DNA from: Nanobdellota archaeon
GTDB taxonomy: Archaea > Nanobdellota > Nanobdellia > Parvarchaeales > Parvarchaeaceae
Length of the DNA: 64,000 nt
Direction of reading: 5' to 3'
Assembly: GCA_021800365.1 (NCBI GenBank)
Contig: JAJYZA010000001.1
Location: forward strand, 83,377-147,376
The notes beneath the pieces are model-generated. The model did not search any database and was not told the DNA's origin. It saw only the letters and a program-made list of their open reading frames with translations. The position numbers and the translations under genes were made by a program. The stretch's first letter is position 1. The number at the start of each line of letters is the position of its first letter. Below, piece by piece: positions 1 to 9,373 of this stretch.

Positions 1-872
1 TTCTCATCGAGCTTAACACCGGTTTTCTCCAAGTTCAATTTTTCTGTGTTTGGCTTCCTGCCTGTTGCTAGCAAGATCTTTTCTGCGATTATCCTTTTTT
101 GTGTCCCTTTTTCTAAAAATACTACACCTACACCACCTCTACATTTTGAGATTTTGTCAATAGTCGTGCCAGTTATTATATTTATTCCGCTTTCTTTTAA
201 GTAGTTCTCCAAGTAATAACTTACTTCAGGTTCCCAATTCGACAATATCTTATCACTTCTCTGCAACAGCGTAATTTTTACACCGAAATGTGAAAACATC
301 TCTGCAAATTCCAATCCGAGTGCTCCACCGCCGATGATGATCATTGATTTGGGCAATTTTTTTAATGAGAGCGCGTCTTCATTTGTCAAATAATCTACAT
401 TTGACAAACCGTTTATGTTAGGTACATTTGTGCGTGCCCCCGTAGCTATCAATATCTTCTTGACTTTTATGTCCTTTTCATTTACACGCAGAGTATTTGC
501 ATTCTTAAGGCTAGCGAATTCGTTTAAATATCTAACATTCTTCAGCTTTTTCAGAACATTCAGGTATTTTGAGAACCTCATACTTCTGACTAACGATTCC
601 TTTTCTCTAATAATTTTATTGAAATTTTCTATTTTGGCGGAATATGAAATACCATAAAATCTTTTTAAATTTATCCTATCCATCATGTTGCCTATAGTTA
701 TCATTCGTTTGCTTGGTACGCATCCAACGTTAACGCATGTGCCTCCGAGAAGCGTTCCGTTAGTTTCATTTTTACCTATCATTATAGTTTTTATGCCTAA
801 TTCGTCTGCTTTTATAGCGGCTGCAAAGGCTGCAGCTCCCTGTCCTATTATTGCATATTCATACTCTTCCAT
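1..872 (-). CDS. merA: MerA/dihydrolipoamide dehydrogenase-family FAD oxidoreductase (mercuric reductase-like), C-terminus beyond window
   Basis: Manual reverse translation from ATG at 872: MEEYEYAIIGQGAAAFAAAIKADELGIK..GGTCVNVGCVPSKR..IIIGGGALGLEFAEMFSHFGVKITLL..LLATGRKPNT; redox CVNVGC and two Rossmann motifs; open to window edge. Confidence 0.75.
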   Translation of the reverse strand, partial: MEEYEYAIIGQGAAAFAAAIKADELGIKTIMIGKNETNGTLLGGTCVNVGCVPSKRMITIGNMMDRINLKRFYGISYSAKIENFNKIIREKESLVRSMRFSKYLNVLKKLKNVRYLNEFASLKNANTLRVNEKDIKVKKILIATGARTNVPNINGLSNVDYLTNEDALSLKKLPKSMIIIGGGALGLEFAEMFSHFGVKITLLQRSDKILSNWEPEVSYYLENYLKESGINIITGTTIDKISKCRGGVGVVFLEKGTQKRIIAEKILLATGRKPNTEKLNLEKTGVKLDE

Positions 873-1179
873 TTTTTTCCTTCTCGAGCACCCCGCATCT
901 CTCCAGATACTTCTCATATTTTTTTACGTGTTTAGAAACTTCGTCAACTAGCTCTTTAGTATCATTATTCGTGCTGTAAATCCTTTTTTTGCCATCTTTT
1001 CTAACGTTTATGAACTTACAGTTGAGAAGACAGCGCAGGTCGTGCGAAAGGTGCGTCTGCTCTATATTTAGCTTTTTTTGAAGCTCTCCAGCACATAAGC
1101 TTTTCTTGTTCAATTTGTTTAGTATCCTAAATCTATTTTTATTCGCAAAAGCACCGAAGAAGAGATCAGCAGCTTCCAT
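859..1179 (-). CDS. ArsR-family winged-helix transcriptional regulator
   Basis: ORF; ArsR-like pattern FGAFANKNRFRILNKLNKKSLCAGELQKKLNIEQTHLSHDLRCL; overlaps start of the MerA-like gene. Confidence 0.75.
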   Translation of the reverse strand: MEAADLFFGAFANKNRFRILNKLNKKSLCAGELQKKLNIEQTHLSHDLRCLLNCKFINVRKDGKKRIYSTNNDTKELVDEVSKHVKKYEKYLERCGVLEKEKNGRV

Positions 1180-1766
1180 TACAACCCATAGTTAGTTATG
1201 ACGTTCTCAAGCGCGGTTATCCCACCGGATAGTCCCTCCCCCGCGTACAAAATTTTTCCACTTGGACTTATTAAATAGTAAATATCTATTTGAAAAGTCG
1301 GAGGAGTGTTATAAGCGACTGTCATATTATAGCCTGCAACACCCCCTTGGACATATGTGTTGTTCTCACCATAATTTGATATGAATTCGGATATCGACGA
1401 CCCGGGAGAACCAAGATTATCATATTGTTCCAGCTCTACTATCTTAACCCCGTGCTGTTCAAAAAATCCAAGGTTGCTTGCAAGTACTTCATTACCTTGC
1501 GCACAGCTTGAGCACCAAGTAGCAACGAACCAGAGCAGAAGGGGTTTCCCATAATAGCTGTTGACGCTAGAATACGTTCCGTTCTCCAACTGGAAAGCGT
1601 AATTAGGGGCAGTATCCCCTACCGATAGATATTTTGAATTTGAAGAACCCGTATGGTTAAACAGAGTAAAGTTAATTACTAGTGCAATAGTAACCAAAGC
1701 TAAAACTGCATATAAAACACAATATTTTAATTTAATTTTCATTAGCCCTTTTATAGCATTCATCAT
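1179..1766 (-). CDS. Membrane-anchored TlpA-like thioredoxin-fold protein
   Basis: N-terminal TM; LLLWFVATWCSSCAQGNEVL (CxxC). Confidence 0.75.
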   Translation of the reverse strand: MMNAIKGLMKIKLKYCVLYAVLALVTIALVINFTLFNHTGSSNSKYLSVGDTAPNYAFQLENGTYSSVNSYYGKPLLLWFVATWCSSCAQGNEVLASNLGFFEQHGVKIVELEQYDNLGSPGSSISEFISNYGENNTYVQGGVAGYNMTVAYNTPPTFQIDIYYLISPSGKILYAGEGLSGGITALENVITNYGL

Positions 1767-2286
1767 TTTTTGGGGGGGATTTAACAGCGCAGGATGAATT
1801 TATATTCTTGTTTATTTGGATAAGCCCGACAAAAGCCGTAACTGCTCCTATGCCTATAAACGCCGGCCCATATACTGAGAATATTGACTGTATTTTACCA
1901 GTATTCCTAACTATGAATAAAGTCGAAAACCCAGCTACTGCCATAAGTGAAGGTATTATACTAGTACAGCAAAGACTGCTTGGAAGAACCGCGCTAAGTA
2001 TCGAGCCTATAGTCATTTTTTTACTAGTCTTTGATTTTAATTTGTATGCGTATATGTTCAAAGTTATTATCAGGCTAATCAGAAATGAAATCACGGCAGA
2101 AGAGATAACATCAAAATAGATATAATCTCCTCCAAAATCTAGTATTCCCATCGCCGAGTTTGTAAGAAGGTAGCTGTAGATAAAGAATATTGTGGCGAAA
2201 AGAACTGAAAATATCCCTGCGTAAATTCGTATTTTAAATACGTTTACCATATTTTCGAATGCATTATTATATGAAATTTTTTTCAT
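1732..2286 (-). CDS. Membrane protein with MerT-like C-terminal half
   Basis: Several TMs; LPSSLCCTSIIPSLMAVAGFST...GPAFIGIGAVTAFVGLIQI resembles MerT (vicinal CC in TM, then a 'FIG' helix). Confidence 0.5.
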   Translation of the reverse strand: MKKISYNNAFENMVNVFKIRIYAGIFSVLFATIFFIYSYLLTNSAMGILDFGGDYIYFDVISSAVISFLISLIITLNIYAYKLKSKTSKKMTIGSILSAVLPSSLCCTSIIPSLMAVAGFSTLFIVRNTGKIQSIFSVYGPAFIGIGAVTAFVGLIQINKNINSSCAVKSPPKNDECYKRANEN

Positions 2287-2799
2287 ATTTACTATGAAGG
2301 GTTTATAATATAAATGCTTTTCTTTAAGTTAAGTTATGCAGAAAGCCTTCGATAATAATATCATAGATCCAAACTCCGTACTCTCTACCGCGCTCAATAT
2401 TTTCACGTGGCGCTTATTTCTCTTTTTCAGCATTGTCTTCTCTTGCTTCCGCTTGAGCATCCAATCGTAGATGATAGATAATAAACAATACAGAACGCAA
2501 CAGACGTCGGTTATTTCCTATCCTGCACTTATAGAATGAAGAGAATGGTGCTTTATGCTTTCTTGTCTTCGCACTACTCCGCCTTTCTAATTAAAATTTT
2601 TTACCCGCTTGTAATATCTGGAAACTCTTTCTTTCTCTCTTAATTTTTCGGCTTTCTCCTATACATATATATTAGTATTAAAAACGCTGCTCCGGGAATA
2701 TCTTTTGGTTCCGTATTTTAGTGTTGATTTACTTATGTGAAGGATTATAATATAATTTTAGTCACATGTCTATTGGAAGCATTATCTCACAAATTAATT

Positions 2800-2873
2800 G
2801 GGCCCGAAGGGATTTGAACCCCCAACCCGCAGATTAGAAGTCTGCTGCTATATCCAAGTTAAGCTACGGGCCC
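2800..2873 (-). tRNA. tRNA-Arg (TCT)
   Basis: Reverse complement GGGCCCGTAGCTTAACTTGGATATAGCAGCAGACTTCTAATCTGCGGGTTGGGGGTTCAAATCCCTTCGGGCCC folds as cloverleaf; loop CTTCTAA. Confidence 0.95.
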
Positions 2874-2897
2874 GACTAAGGATTAATATTACTTCGT

Positions 2898-3050
2898 TTA
2901 TTTATTAACTTTGGTTCTTATTTCATCCTTATTACTCCTAAAACATGAGGCACACACAGTATAAACTTTACCATTTGTCTTCACATAATTCCCCTTTAGC
3001 TTACCTAAGAAGGTTATTTCTATCTCTTTTCCACAGAGTGTACACTTCAT
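2898..3050 (-). CDS. Small zinc-ribbon protein (50 aa)
   Basis: Manual translation MKCTLCGKEIEITFLGKLKGNYVKTNGKVYTVCASCFRSNKDEIRTKVNK*; CxxC...CxxC; start overlaps SRP54 stop; absent from ORF track. Confidence 0.75.
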   Translation of the reverse strand: MKCTLCGKEIEITFLGKLKGNYVKTNGKVYTVCASCFRSNKDEIRTKVNK

Positions 3051-4360
3051 AACTTTATTCCAAATCTTTTCATTAAACTAGATACTTGTTTATTATTTGA
3101 CATCTTCATTACAGTCTTTATCTTTTTATACTGGTCAATAAGCTCTCTAACGAGCTCTTCGCTATGCCCACTGCCGTTTGCGATCCTTTTCATTCTTGAA
3201 GCCGTAATGCTGTTTGGATTTTCTAGCTCTTCCTTTGTCATAGAATCCATAATATTCGTAAATTTACCAATATTTTCTCCTTGTTTCTCTATAAGTTCCT
3301 TTGTTGTTCCTGAACTCGGCATACCCGGAATTAACGAGGCCAACTTATTAATCGGGCCAAGTTTTTTTGTGCTCGTATACTGTTCATATAAGTCCATTAA
3401 ATTAAAGTCGCCTTTTATTACTTTCTTCACGCTTTCTTCGTTTACCTGTATATTTTCATCCTGTGCCTTTTTCAATACAGCTTCGAAGCCGTCTAAACCG
3501 AGTAATTTTGATACGAATTTCTTTGGATCAAATTCCTCAAGTTCGTTAAGCTTCTCTCCCGTTCCTATAAAAACTACTTTTGCTCCGCTTATATAAGCAG
3601 CTGTCAGCGCTCCTCCCCCATTAGCAGTACCGTCCGTTTTTGTAAGTATTATACTATTTATCCCAAGTAAATTATGGAATGCTTTCACTTGTATAGAAGC
3701 GTTTTGTCCTAAATCCGCGGGAAGTACAAGAGAAACGTTGGTTGGCTTAAACTCTAAGTTTATTGCCTTTATTTCTTTTACTAATTCATTATCTAGTGCG
3801 TCCCTACCAGCACTATCTGCTATTATTATATCATAGTTCTTAAATGTTGAAGCTGCAATCTTTATTATTTTAACTGGGTCTTTATCCCCTCCGACAACTT
3901 TTACATTTATTTGTTTGCTTAACTGAATCAACTGTTCATAAGCTGCAGGTCTAAAGGTATCTAATGCTAATAACAGCACGCGATAACCGCGCTTCTTATA
4001 GTAACCTGCAAGTTTCCCAGCGGTCGTTGTTTTTCCGGAACCGAACAACCCGACCAGTAGAATCTTGTAAGGTACCGTGTTTATCTCTATCCTACTTTCG
4101 TTGGAACCGAGAATATCGACTAAATTATTGTATATTACATCTATTACCCTCTCCCTGCTAAGAAGCCCCTTGCCTTTTTTTGATTTTATATCCTCTCTTA
4201 CTCTTTGTATAAAAGTATCAACGACTGCTGGATCGACATCGCCCTCCAATAATGCCTTGCGAATCTCGATAATTACTTCTTCTATTTTTTCATTTCCGGT
4301 AGAATTAAGCAGTTTTTTGATGCCTTCTTTTAGCTTATCGGCGAGACTATCAAATGCCAT
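3047..4360 (-). CDS. srp54: Signal recognition particle 54 kDa protein
   Basis: GLFGSGKTTTAGKLAGYYKKRG, DTFRPAAYEQL, DSAGRD, TKTDGTANGGGAL; M-domain. Confidence 0.95.
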   Translation of the reverse strand: MAFDSLADKLKEGIKKLLNSTGNEKIEEVIIEIRKALLEGDVDPAVVDTFIQRVREDIKSKKGKGLLSRERVIDVIYNNLVDILGSNESRIEINTVPYKILLVGLFGSGKTTTAGKLAGYYKKRGYRVLLLALDTFRPAAYEQLIQLSKQINVKVVGGDKDPVKIIKIAASTFKNYDIIIADSAGRDALDNELVKEIKAINLEFKPTNVSLVLPADLGQNASIQVKAFHNLLGINSIILTKTDGTANGGGALTAAYISGAKVVFIGTGEKLNELEEFDPKKFVSKLLGLDGFEAVLKKAQDENIQVNEESVKKVIKGDFNLMDLYEQYTSTKKLGPINKLASLIPGMPSSGTTKELIEKQGENIGKFTNIMDSMTKEELENPNSITASRMKRIANGSGHSEELVRELIDQYKKIKTVMKMSNNKQVSSLMKRFGIKL

Positions 4361-4375
4361 CTGATATTTTCTTCT

Positions 4376-4549
4376 CTAATCCCTTTTTACAGTTATCGGC
4401 AATACGCCTTTTTCTAGCTCGCGTTTTGCGATATCTAGATATTTATCGATTTTCTTGTCTACTTTTACTAGCGATGGTGCGCCCAATGCAAGCTGCAGGG
4501 CACGCGCCCCAATCAGTCTCGTCTTTTCAAATTTATTGTATTCTTCCAT
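4376..4549 (-). CDS. rpoK: DNA-directed RNA polymerase subunit K (Rpb6-like)
   Basis: Manual translation MEEYNKFEKTRLIGARALQLALGAPSLVKVDKKIDKYLDIAKRELEKGVLPITVKRD*; absent from ORF track. Confidence 0.92.
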   Translation of the reverse strand: MEEYNKFEKTRLIGARALQLALGAPSLVKVDKKIDKYLDIAKRELEKGVLPITVKRD

Positions 4550-4550
4550 T

Positions 4551-5306
4551 TTAACGTTTAACTGCCTTAGTTAATAAATTCTTAACCTCTTCCTTTTTTG
4601 CAAACGCTATTCCTGCACAGTAATCCACATCCTCTGCGGTAAAAAACCCGCTGCCGCCTTTCTGCATAGAATTTATTTTTTCGCCTACGGCTATGGACAG
4701 CCTTGTGTCTGCTGCATTTTCCTCAGATACCGATGGGTCAAGTAATATTGTGTCACTTATCTTAACAAATGTATGACTAATCGCTAATTTGTCAAGATTT
4801 AATGGAAGCGGAACCTTTTCCTCGCTACCTTCTATTTTGTAAACTGCATTAACAAGCGCGCTTAAGGCTGCTATATTCGCTACATCTAAAAGATTTCCAT
4901 CGTTGTTTATGGCAAAAATATCTATATAAACAAATAAAACTTTTTTGCCAGCCTCTATAACTAATTTCTTAAGATCAATTATATTAGATTCTCTTATCCC
5001 TCTATCTGTTACCCTTCCAACCTCTACGGAGTACATTATCCTGTCAGATTCATAATTATTGGCAAGTTCAGACGCTTCAAAATTCACTATTAATCCGCCC
5101 TCATCTGCCCTGTCGGGAAAAGGCTCGCCTGGAAGGACCTTTACTCCGGCTAGCGCCTTGGTGCCCCCCAGCTCAACTAGCGCTGAGCCATCGGAATGGT
5201 TTATCACTCCTGTTTTTATAGATAAATGTCTGCGTTCATCGGATTTGCGTCCGTCCAAACGCATTTTTTTCTTCGCGATTTCTCTTATATAGTCGTAGTT
5301 ATCCAT
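4551..5306 (-). CDS. rrp42: Exosome complex protein Rrp42
   Basis: RNase PH fold, RLDGRKSDERRHLSIKTGVINHSDGSALVELGGTKALAGVK; operon context. Confidence 0.93.
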   Translation of the reverse strand: MDNYDYIREIAKKKMRLDGRKSDERRHLSIKTGVINHSDGSALVELGGTKALAGVKVLPGEPFPDRADEGGLIVNFEASELANNYESDRIMYSVEVGRVTDRGIRESNIIDLKKLVIEAGKKVLFVYIDIFAINNDGNLLDVANIAALSALVNAVYKIEGSEEKVPLPLNLDKLAISHTFVKISDTILLDPSVSEENAADTRLSIAVGEKINSMQKGGSGFFTAEDVDYCAGIAFAKKEEVKNLLTKAVKR

Positions 5307-5308
5307 TT

Positions 5309-6625
5309 TTATGCCCTGCCAAGTTCCTTGATAGTATTAACTAATTCTTCCATATACTCTTTGCCTATCTCGCCGCGCTTAAACAGTTTTTCTATCCTGT
5401 CGCTGTTTGACACAGTAATATTACCTCCCTCGTTTTTTGAAACTACGTCGAATGTGGTTATCTTAGCGAATTTCGGGAATATCTCCGGTTTCATAGTCAA
5501 TACCCTATCTTCAGAATCTGTTCTTTTTACCGTGACGTAATTCTTGTTTGTATCTATATAGTAACTTCTTCCGCCCCAATCGCCTCGGTTAACTACCGTA
5601 AGTGATTTTACCTCGCCATTTTCTATAACGATGTCTTCCAGTATTCCTTCTACACGATAAGAAGTACCATTTAAACGTGTAAAGGCTAGCCTATAAAGTT
5701 TATTCTTTGATGGGCCGTAACGTAATAATGTCTCATTTACTTTCTTCAACATCTCTTCATCAGAGCTTTTATCCATTAACGCCTCGGCAAAATCAGTAAG
5801 AATCGTGTACCCTGCGGATTTAAGACTATGATGATTTGGTATGGTCGGCATAACTTTCTTTCTTATGATGTCCAATCGCATTTTATCATCCTTGCTAAAA
5901 ATCGTAAAGTATTTGTCTAACCCTTCATAAAGCACTGTCGGTTCTGAACAGGCGTTGAAGCGTTCGGTTATTTCGTTTTCCTTTTGTATTAGAGAGGTTA
6001 GTTCATTACGCAATACAGATTCTTCCTTACTCTCTGCACCCTGGACCCATAAAATACCCCAGTCCTTTAAATCCATGCTACTTGCTATCTCATGTAGCTT
6101 ATCCCTGCCCTCATCAGATCGTATCCCTCTACTAGTTTTTGTAAAGCCGTTTTTTATTATTATAACATCTTCACCGAATATCCTAAGCTGTGTGGAAAGC
6201 ATTATCCTACCATCGTAAGTACCTTTTGACTGGATTAAGAGCTTTGTCCCGGGTTTAACGTAACCCCAAAAGTTCTTCATGTCCAAAACCCCCTCTTCTT
6301 CATCGGGAAGAGAAATTATTATCGATTTGGATTTTTGGTCCACGTTTTTGATTATACCGCAGTATATTCGTCCCATTTCCTCTTTGTAAAAGACACTATT
6401 TTTTAGATGCTTTTTGAGTATATCTATAACGCTGACGGGATCCGTTCCATATACGTAAACTCCTTCTTTTGTATCGATATCTTCTATCGTTATAGTAGGC
6501 GCAGATTCTCCGCTTATGTTAAGTGCTGTTTTTATAGCATCCGCTGCCTGTGTTATCTCTACGCCAGAATCTAACAGAAGTTTTGATATGGCTGTAGAAT
6601 AAATCCCTCTAACTTTCACTTTCAT
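5309..6625 (-). CDS. FAU-1/RNase E-G-like RNA-binding protein (DUF402-type C-terminus)
   Basis: N-term KVKVRGIYSTAISKLLLDSG and C-terminal NRGDWGGRSYYIDTNKNYVTVKRTDSEDRV. Confidence 0.75.
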   Translation of the reverse strand: MKVKVRGIYSTAISKLLLDSGVEITQAADAIKTALNISGESAPTITIEDIDTKEGVYVYGTDPVSVIDILKKHLKNSVFYKEEMGRIYCGIIKNVDQKSKSIIISLPDEEEGVLDMKNFWGYVKPGTKLLIQSKGTYDGRIMLSTQLRIFGEDVIIIKNGFTKTSRGIRSDEGRDKLHEIASSMDLKDWGILWVQGAESKEESVLRNELTSLIQKENEITERFNACSEPTVLYEGLDKYFTIFSKDDKMRLDIIRKKVMPTIPNHHSLKSAGYTILTDFAEALMDKSSDEEMLKKVNETLLRYGPSKNKLYRLAFTRLNGTSYRVEGILEDIVIENGEVKSLTVVNRGDWGGRSYYIDTNKNYVTVKRTDSEDRVLTMKPEIFPKFAKITTFDVVSKNEGGNITVSNSDRIEKLFKRGEIGKEYMEELVNTIKELGRA

Positions 6626-7316
6626 TTAAAAACCTCCTTTTTAACGCCATCTTTTCTATTTCGTATATTTTAGAGGCGCCAACTTTTCCAATTTCAATTA
6701 TTTTTTTAAGATCCTCTCTACTTACCTTACCATCGAGCTGAAGAAGAACTATCTCATTCTTTGAAGGAAGGAACCCTATTGGTACATCTGTAGCACCACC
6801 TTCATGGAAATCCTCCTCCTCCTTTGTTAAGTCCAAACATATCGAGTCTCCTATTTTACCTGCGGCAACGGCAGCGACAAGATCCCTCATTGGCAAACCA
6901 GCATCTGCACATGCAATGGATGCTGCGCATAGACTGGCACACCTTGTTCCTGCATCCGCTTGGCTAACGTAAACACGTACGTCTATCATTGATCTTGGAA
7001 GCTCTTCTAATATGACTGCGCGATTTAAAGCATTAGTTATAACCTCACTTATCTCCATATCTCGCCTATCGAAACCAGGTTTTGCTCTGTCTGGTACTGA
7101 AAAAGGCATCATGTCGTATTTACACATTATTATACCCCTATCCACTTTTTCAAAGTGTTTGGGCTTAACATCCTGCGGACCGTATACTGCCGCTATCGCC
7201 TCTGTGTTACCTATTCTAAAGCGCGCACTGCCCTTGGCATTTGCAATTATTCCGCTCTCGGCTTCTATTGACCTTAACTCATCGAATTTTCTCTTATCAA
7301 ACCTTTCCTCGTACAT
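6609..7316 (-). CDS. rrp41: Exosome complex exonuclease Rrp41
   Basis: RNase PH fold; GSARFRIGNTEAIAAVYGP, SQADAGTRCASLCAASIACADAGLPMRDLVAAVAAGKIGD. Confidence 0.95.
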   Translation of the reverse strand: MYEERFDKRKFDELRSIEAESGIIANAKGSARFRIGNTEAIAAVYGPQDVKPKHFEKVDRGIIMCKYDMMPFSVPDRAKPGFDRRDMEISEVITNALNRAVILEELPRSMIDVRVYVSQADAGTRCASLCAASIACADAGLPMRDLVAAVAAGKIGDSICLDLTKEEEDFHEGGATDVPIGFLPSKNEIVLLQLDGKVSREDLKKIIEIGKVGASKIYEIEKMALKRRFLNESES

Positions 7317-7971
7317 TTTTCAACAACTCCTTTATCTTATCCATTAAATTTGGATTATAATACTCTTTTTCTACCAGATTTACTGCTGCGAGCGCTAGCG
7401 CTTTATTATAGTCCTCTCCATTTATCCATACTATGCCATTTTGGCCTACGAGCATGTCGCAATTCGTCTCGGTCTTTATAATATTTATCATTGTTCCTTC
7501 TTTTCCTATCAATCTTGGTAACTTCATTATATCTATCTTGGCCGTAGTCCTACCAGGAAGTTTTGCATACCTGGTTCCGCGCATCGAAACATCCGCTGAA
7601 TGATTTGGGTATATCTTAAAAACGCGTACATATACTAAATCTCCTATGTCTAAGTACTTGTCTAACTCATTAGTATCTATCCGGATATTCATGTCTCTTA
7701 CGTCCAGCCTGGTATAATAGGGAGCATTTATGTCGACAACCCAATACTTACCCCCCACTTCAGTTATCTGTCCAACAACTTCATCCCCTTCCATAGGTTC
7801 ATATACACTTGTAAGGGGCTGCACACCTACGCCTTTCGGCTCAATGCGTATTACTCCGAAATATTTAGAAAATACCTTTGTACCCTCTAAGTAAGTACCA
7901 TGGCTGCCATTCCCCTCATCTGAAAGCAGCTCCCCGGGTGTCACAATGTCATGATCTTTAACGTGTATCAT
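7297..7971 (-). CDS. rrp4: Exosome complex RNA-binding protein Rrp4
   Basis: S1/KH: VVGQITEVGGKYWVVDINAPY, LPRLIGKEGTMINIIKTETNCDMLVGQNGIVWING. Confidence 0.95.
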   Translation of the reverse strand: MIHVKDHDIVTPGELLSDEGNGSHGTYLEGTKVFSKYFGVIRIEPKGVGVQPLTSVYEPMEGDEVVGQITEVGGKYWVVDINAPYYTRLDVRDMNIRIDTNELDKYLDIGDLVYVRVFKIYPNHSADVSMRGTRYAKLPGRTTAKIDIMKLPRLIGKEGTMINIIKTETNCDMLVGQNGIVWINGEDYNKALALAAVNLVEKEYYNPNLMDKIKELLKNVRGKV

Positions 7972-7973
7972 AT

Positions 7974-8651
7974 CTATGTCTTTTTTAGCGTTATTGTTCC
8001 ATGTGTAACGCTTTTCAATTTGCTTAACAGCTCGCCTTCATGCCCGGCTTTGACCGAGAAACTGACGCTTATTCCGCTGTCATTTCTTATATTACTTTTA
8101 ATAGCAGCTAGCCTTTTTAAATATGACAGTGCGTCGTTTGCATAAGCGAGAGGTATCTCGGCCGAGTAAGAAAATTCTCCTAGTTTTATCGGTATGATTT
8201 TTTTTAGTTTTAACAGTATGTCTTCCATTTGTTCTTTCTCTGCCTTGTTAATATCAAAATTGTGATGGATCTCTTCCATAGCAAGCTCTATCCTCTTTCG
8301 CGGTATTGGTAGATTTGTAGTCGAATCTATCGCCATTGATGCTATGCTATCGAGTATCCTATTTCTCAGCATACTCGCCTGTTTTTCCCTATAAGAACTG
8401 CTTAATTGTATTTCTCCTTTCTTGATTATTTCAAGCGCGATTTTTTTCACGTCTTCTGTTCCGAATACCTTATCGAGATTTCCCGCAACTTCTCCTTTTT
8501 TTATATCCTTGAATATTCTGTCAACAAGGAGCGCAGAATCTATGTCTGTGCTATTACCATTCTTGATAAGCATCGCCTTTTCGCAGTCAACGAAAATCTC
8601 AAATTGCTTGTCTTTTATATATAATCTAGCTATAACTCGGTCTTCCATCAC
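7974..8651 (-). CDS. sdo1: SBDS/Sdo1 ribosome maturation protein
   Basis: Length, family pattern (RNRILDSIASMAIDSTTNLPIPRKRIELAMEE) and conserved position. Confidence 0.9.
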   Translation of the reverse strand: MMEDRVIARLYIKDKQFEIFVDCEKAMLIKNGNSTDIDSALLVDRIFKDIKKGEVAGNLDKVFGTEDVKKIALEIIKKGEIQLSSSYREKQASMLRNRILDSIASMAIDSTTNLPIPRKRIELAMEEIHHNFDINKAEKEQMEDILLKLKKIIPIKLGEFSYSAEIPLAYANDALSYLKRLAAIKSNIRNDSGISVSFSVKAGHEGELLSKLKSVTHGTITLKKT

Positions 8652-8662
8652 GTCTAGTGGAC

Positions 8663-9373
8663 TTATAAATATTCAGATATTTCTTCTCTATTTAATTTCT
8701 TAAATCCAGAAGCGTCCACTACAGCTATCTCAAATCTATCTGGGTGGAGCTTTAAACCACTCGTTTTAAGAGATTTTATACCTAATTTTATCAGTGCTGG
8801 CGCATCTAGATCGCTTTTATAGCCTTCTTCTAATCCTTTGTTTATGGCAGTAGAATTTTCGCCTATTGCTACAGCCCTGTACTGGAAAAATATCCCACTG
8901 GGTTCGAGCATGAAGAGGGCTGGCTTCCCATTACGTATACCGCCGAATAAGATGCTTACCCCATATGGTCTTGCACCGCCATACTGAGTAAACGCTTGCA
9001 TATCTGCGCTTATTCTTTTTATCATAAGCAGCATATCCGCCGGTTCATTGTATGTAACCCGATAATTTTGGGCTTCAACCTGTGCTTTTTCTATAAGCGC
9101 ATGACCATCCGCAATCATTCCTGATAATGCGGTGCCTACATATTCATCTATTTTAAATATCTTTTCTATGCTATCTGCTATTATTAGTTTTTCTACCTCT
9201 GGTAATCTTTTATCGGCGACAAAAACTACGGAATCCTTTCCTACTAAGCCTATGGCCGCAGAACCTTGAGATACCGTTTTTCTTGCATACTCTACTTGCA
9301 GAAGTCTACCGTCTGGGCTAAAAAGCGTTATTGCACGATCATATCCCATTAGATCAGCTGGCATTTGTTCCAT
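8663..9373 (-). CDS. psmA: Proteasome subunit alpha
   Basis: GYDRAITLFSPDGRLLQVEYARKTVSQGSAAIGLVGKDSVV. Confidence 0.97.
   Translation of the reverse strand: MEQMPADLMGYDRAITLFSPDGRLLQVEYARKTVSQGSAAIGLVGKDSVVFVADKRLPEVEKLIIADSIEKIFKIDEYVGTALSGMIADGHALIEKAQVEAQNYRVTYNEPADMLLMIKRISADMQAFTQYGGARPYGVSILFGGIRNGKPALFMLEPSGIFFQYRAVAIGENSTAINKGLEEGYKSDLDAPALIKLGIKSLKTSGLKLHPDRFEIAVVDASGFKKLNREEISEYL

Noticed and set aside
1808-2119. 103-aa plus-strand ORF
   Set aside because: Antisense to the MerT-like gene, which has far better coding features.
2287-2799. Possible degenerate sORFs, e.g. minus-strand MLKRKQEKTMLKKRNKRHVKILS and EKAEKLREKERVSRYYKRVKNFN
   Set aside because: Short, Lys-rich, no clear start or ribosome-binding context; could be remnants, not supportable as genes.
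3207-3596. 129-aa plus-strand ORF
   Set aside because: Antisense shadow of srp54, low-complexity Ser/Phe composition.
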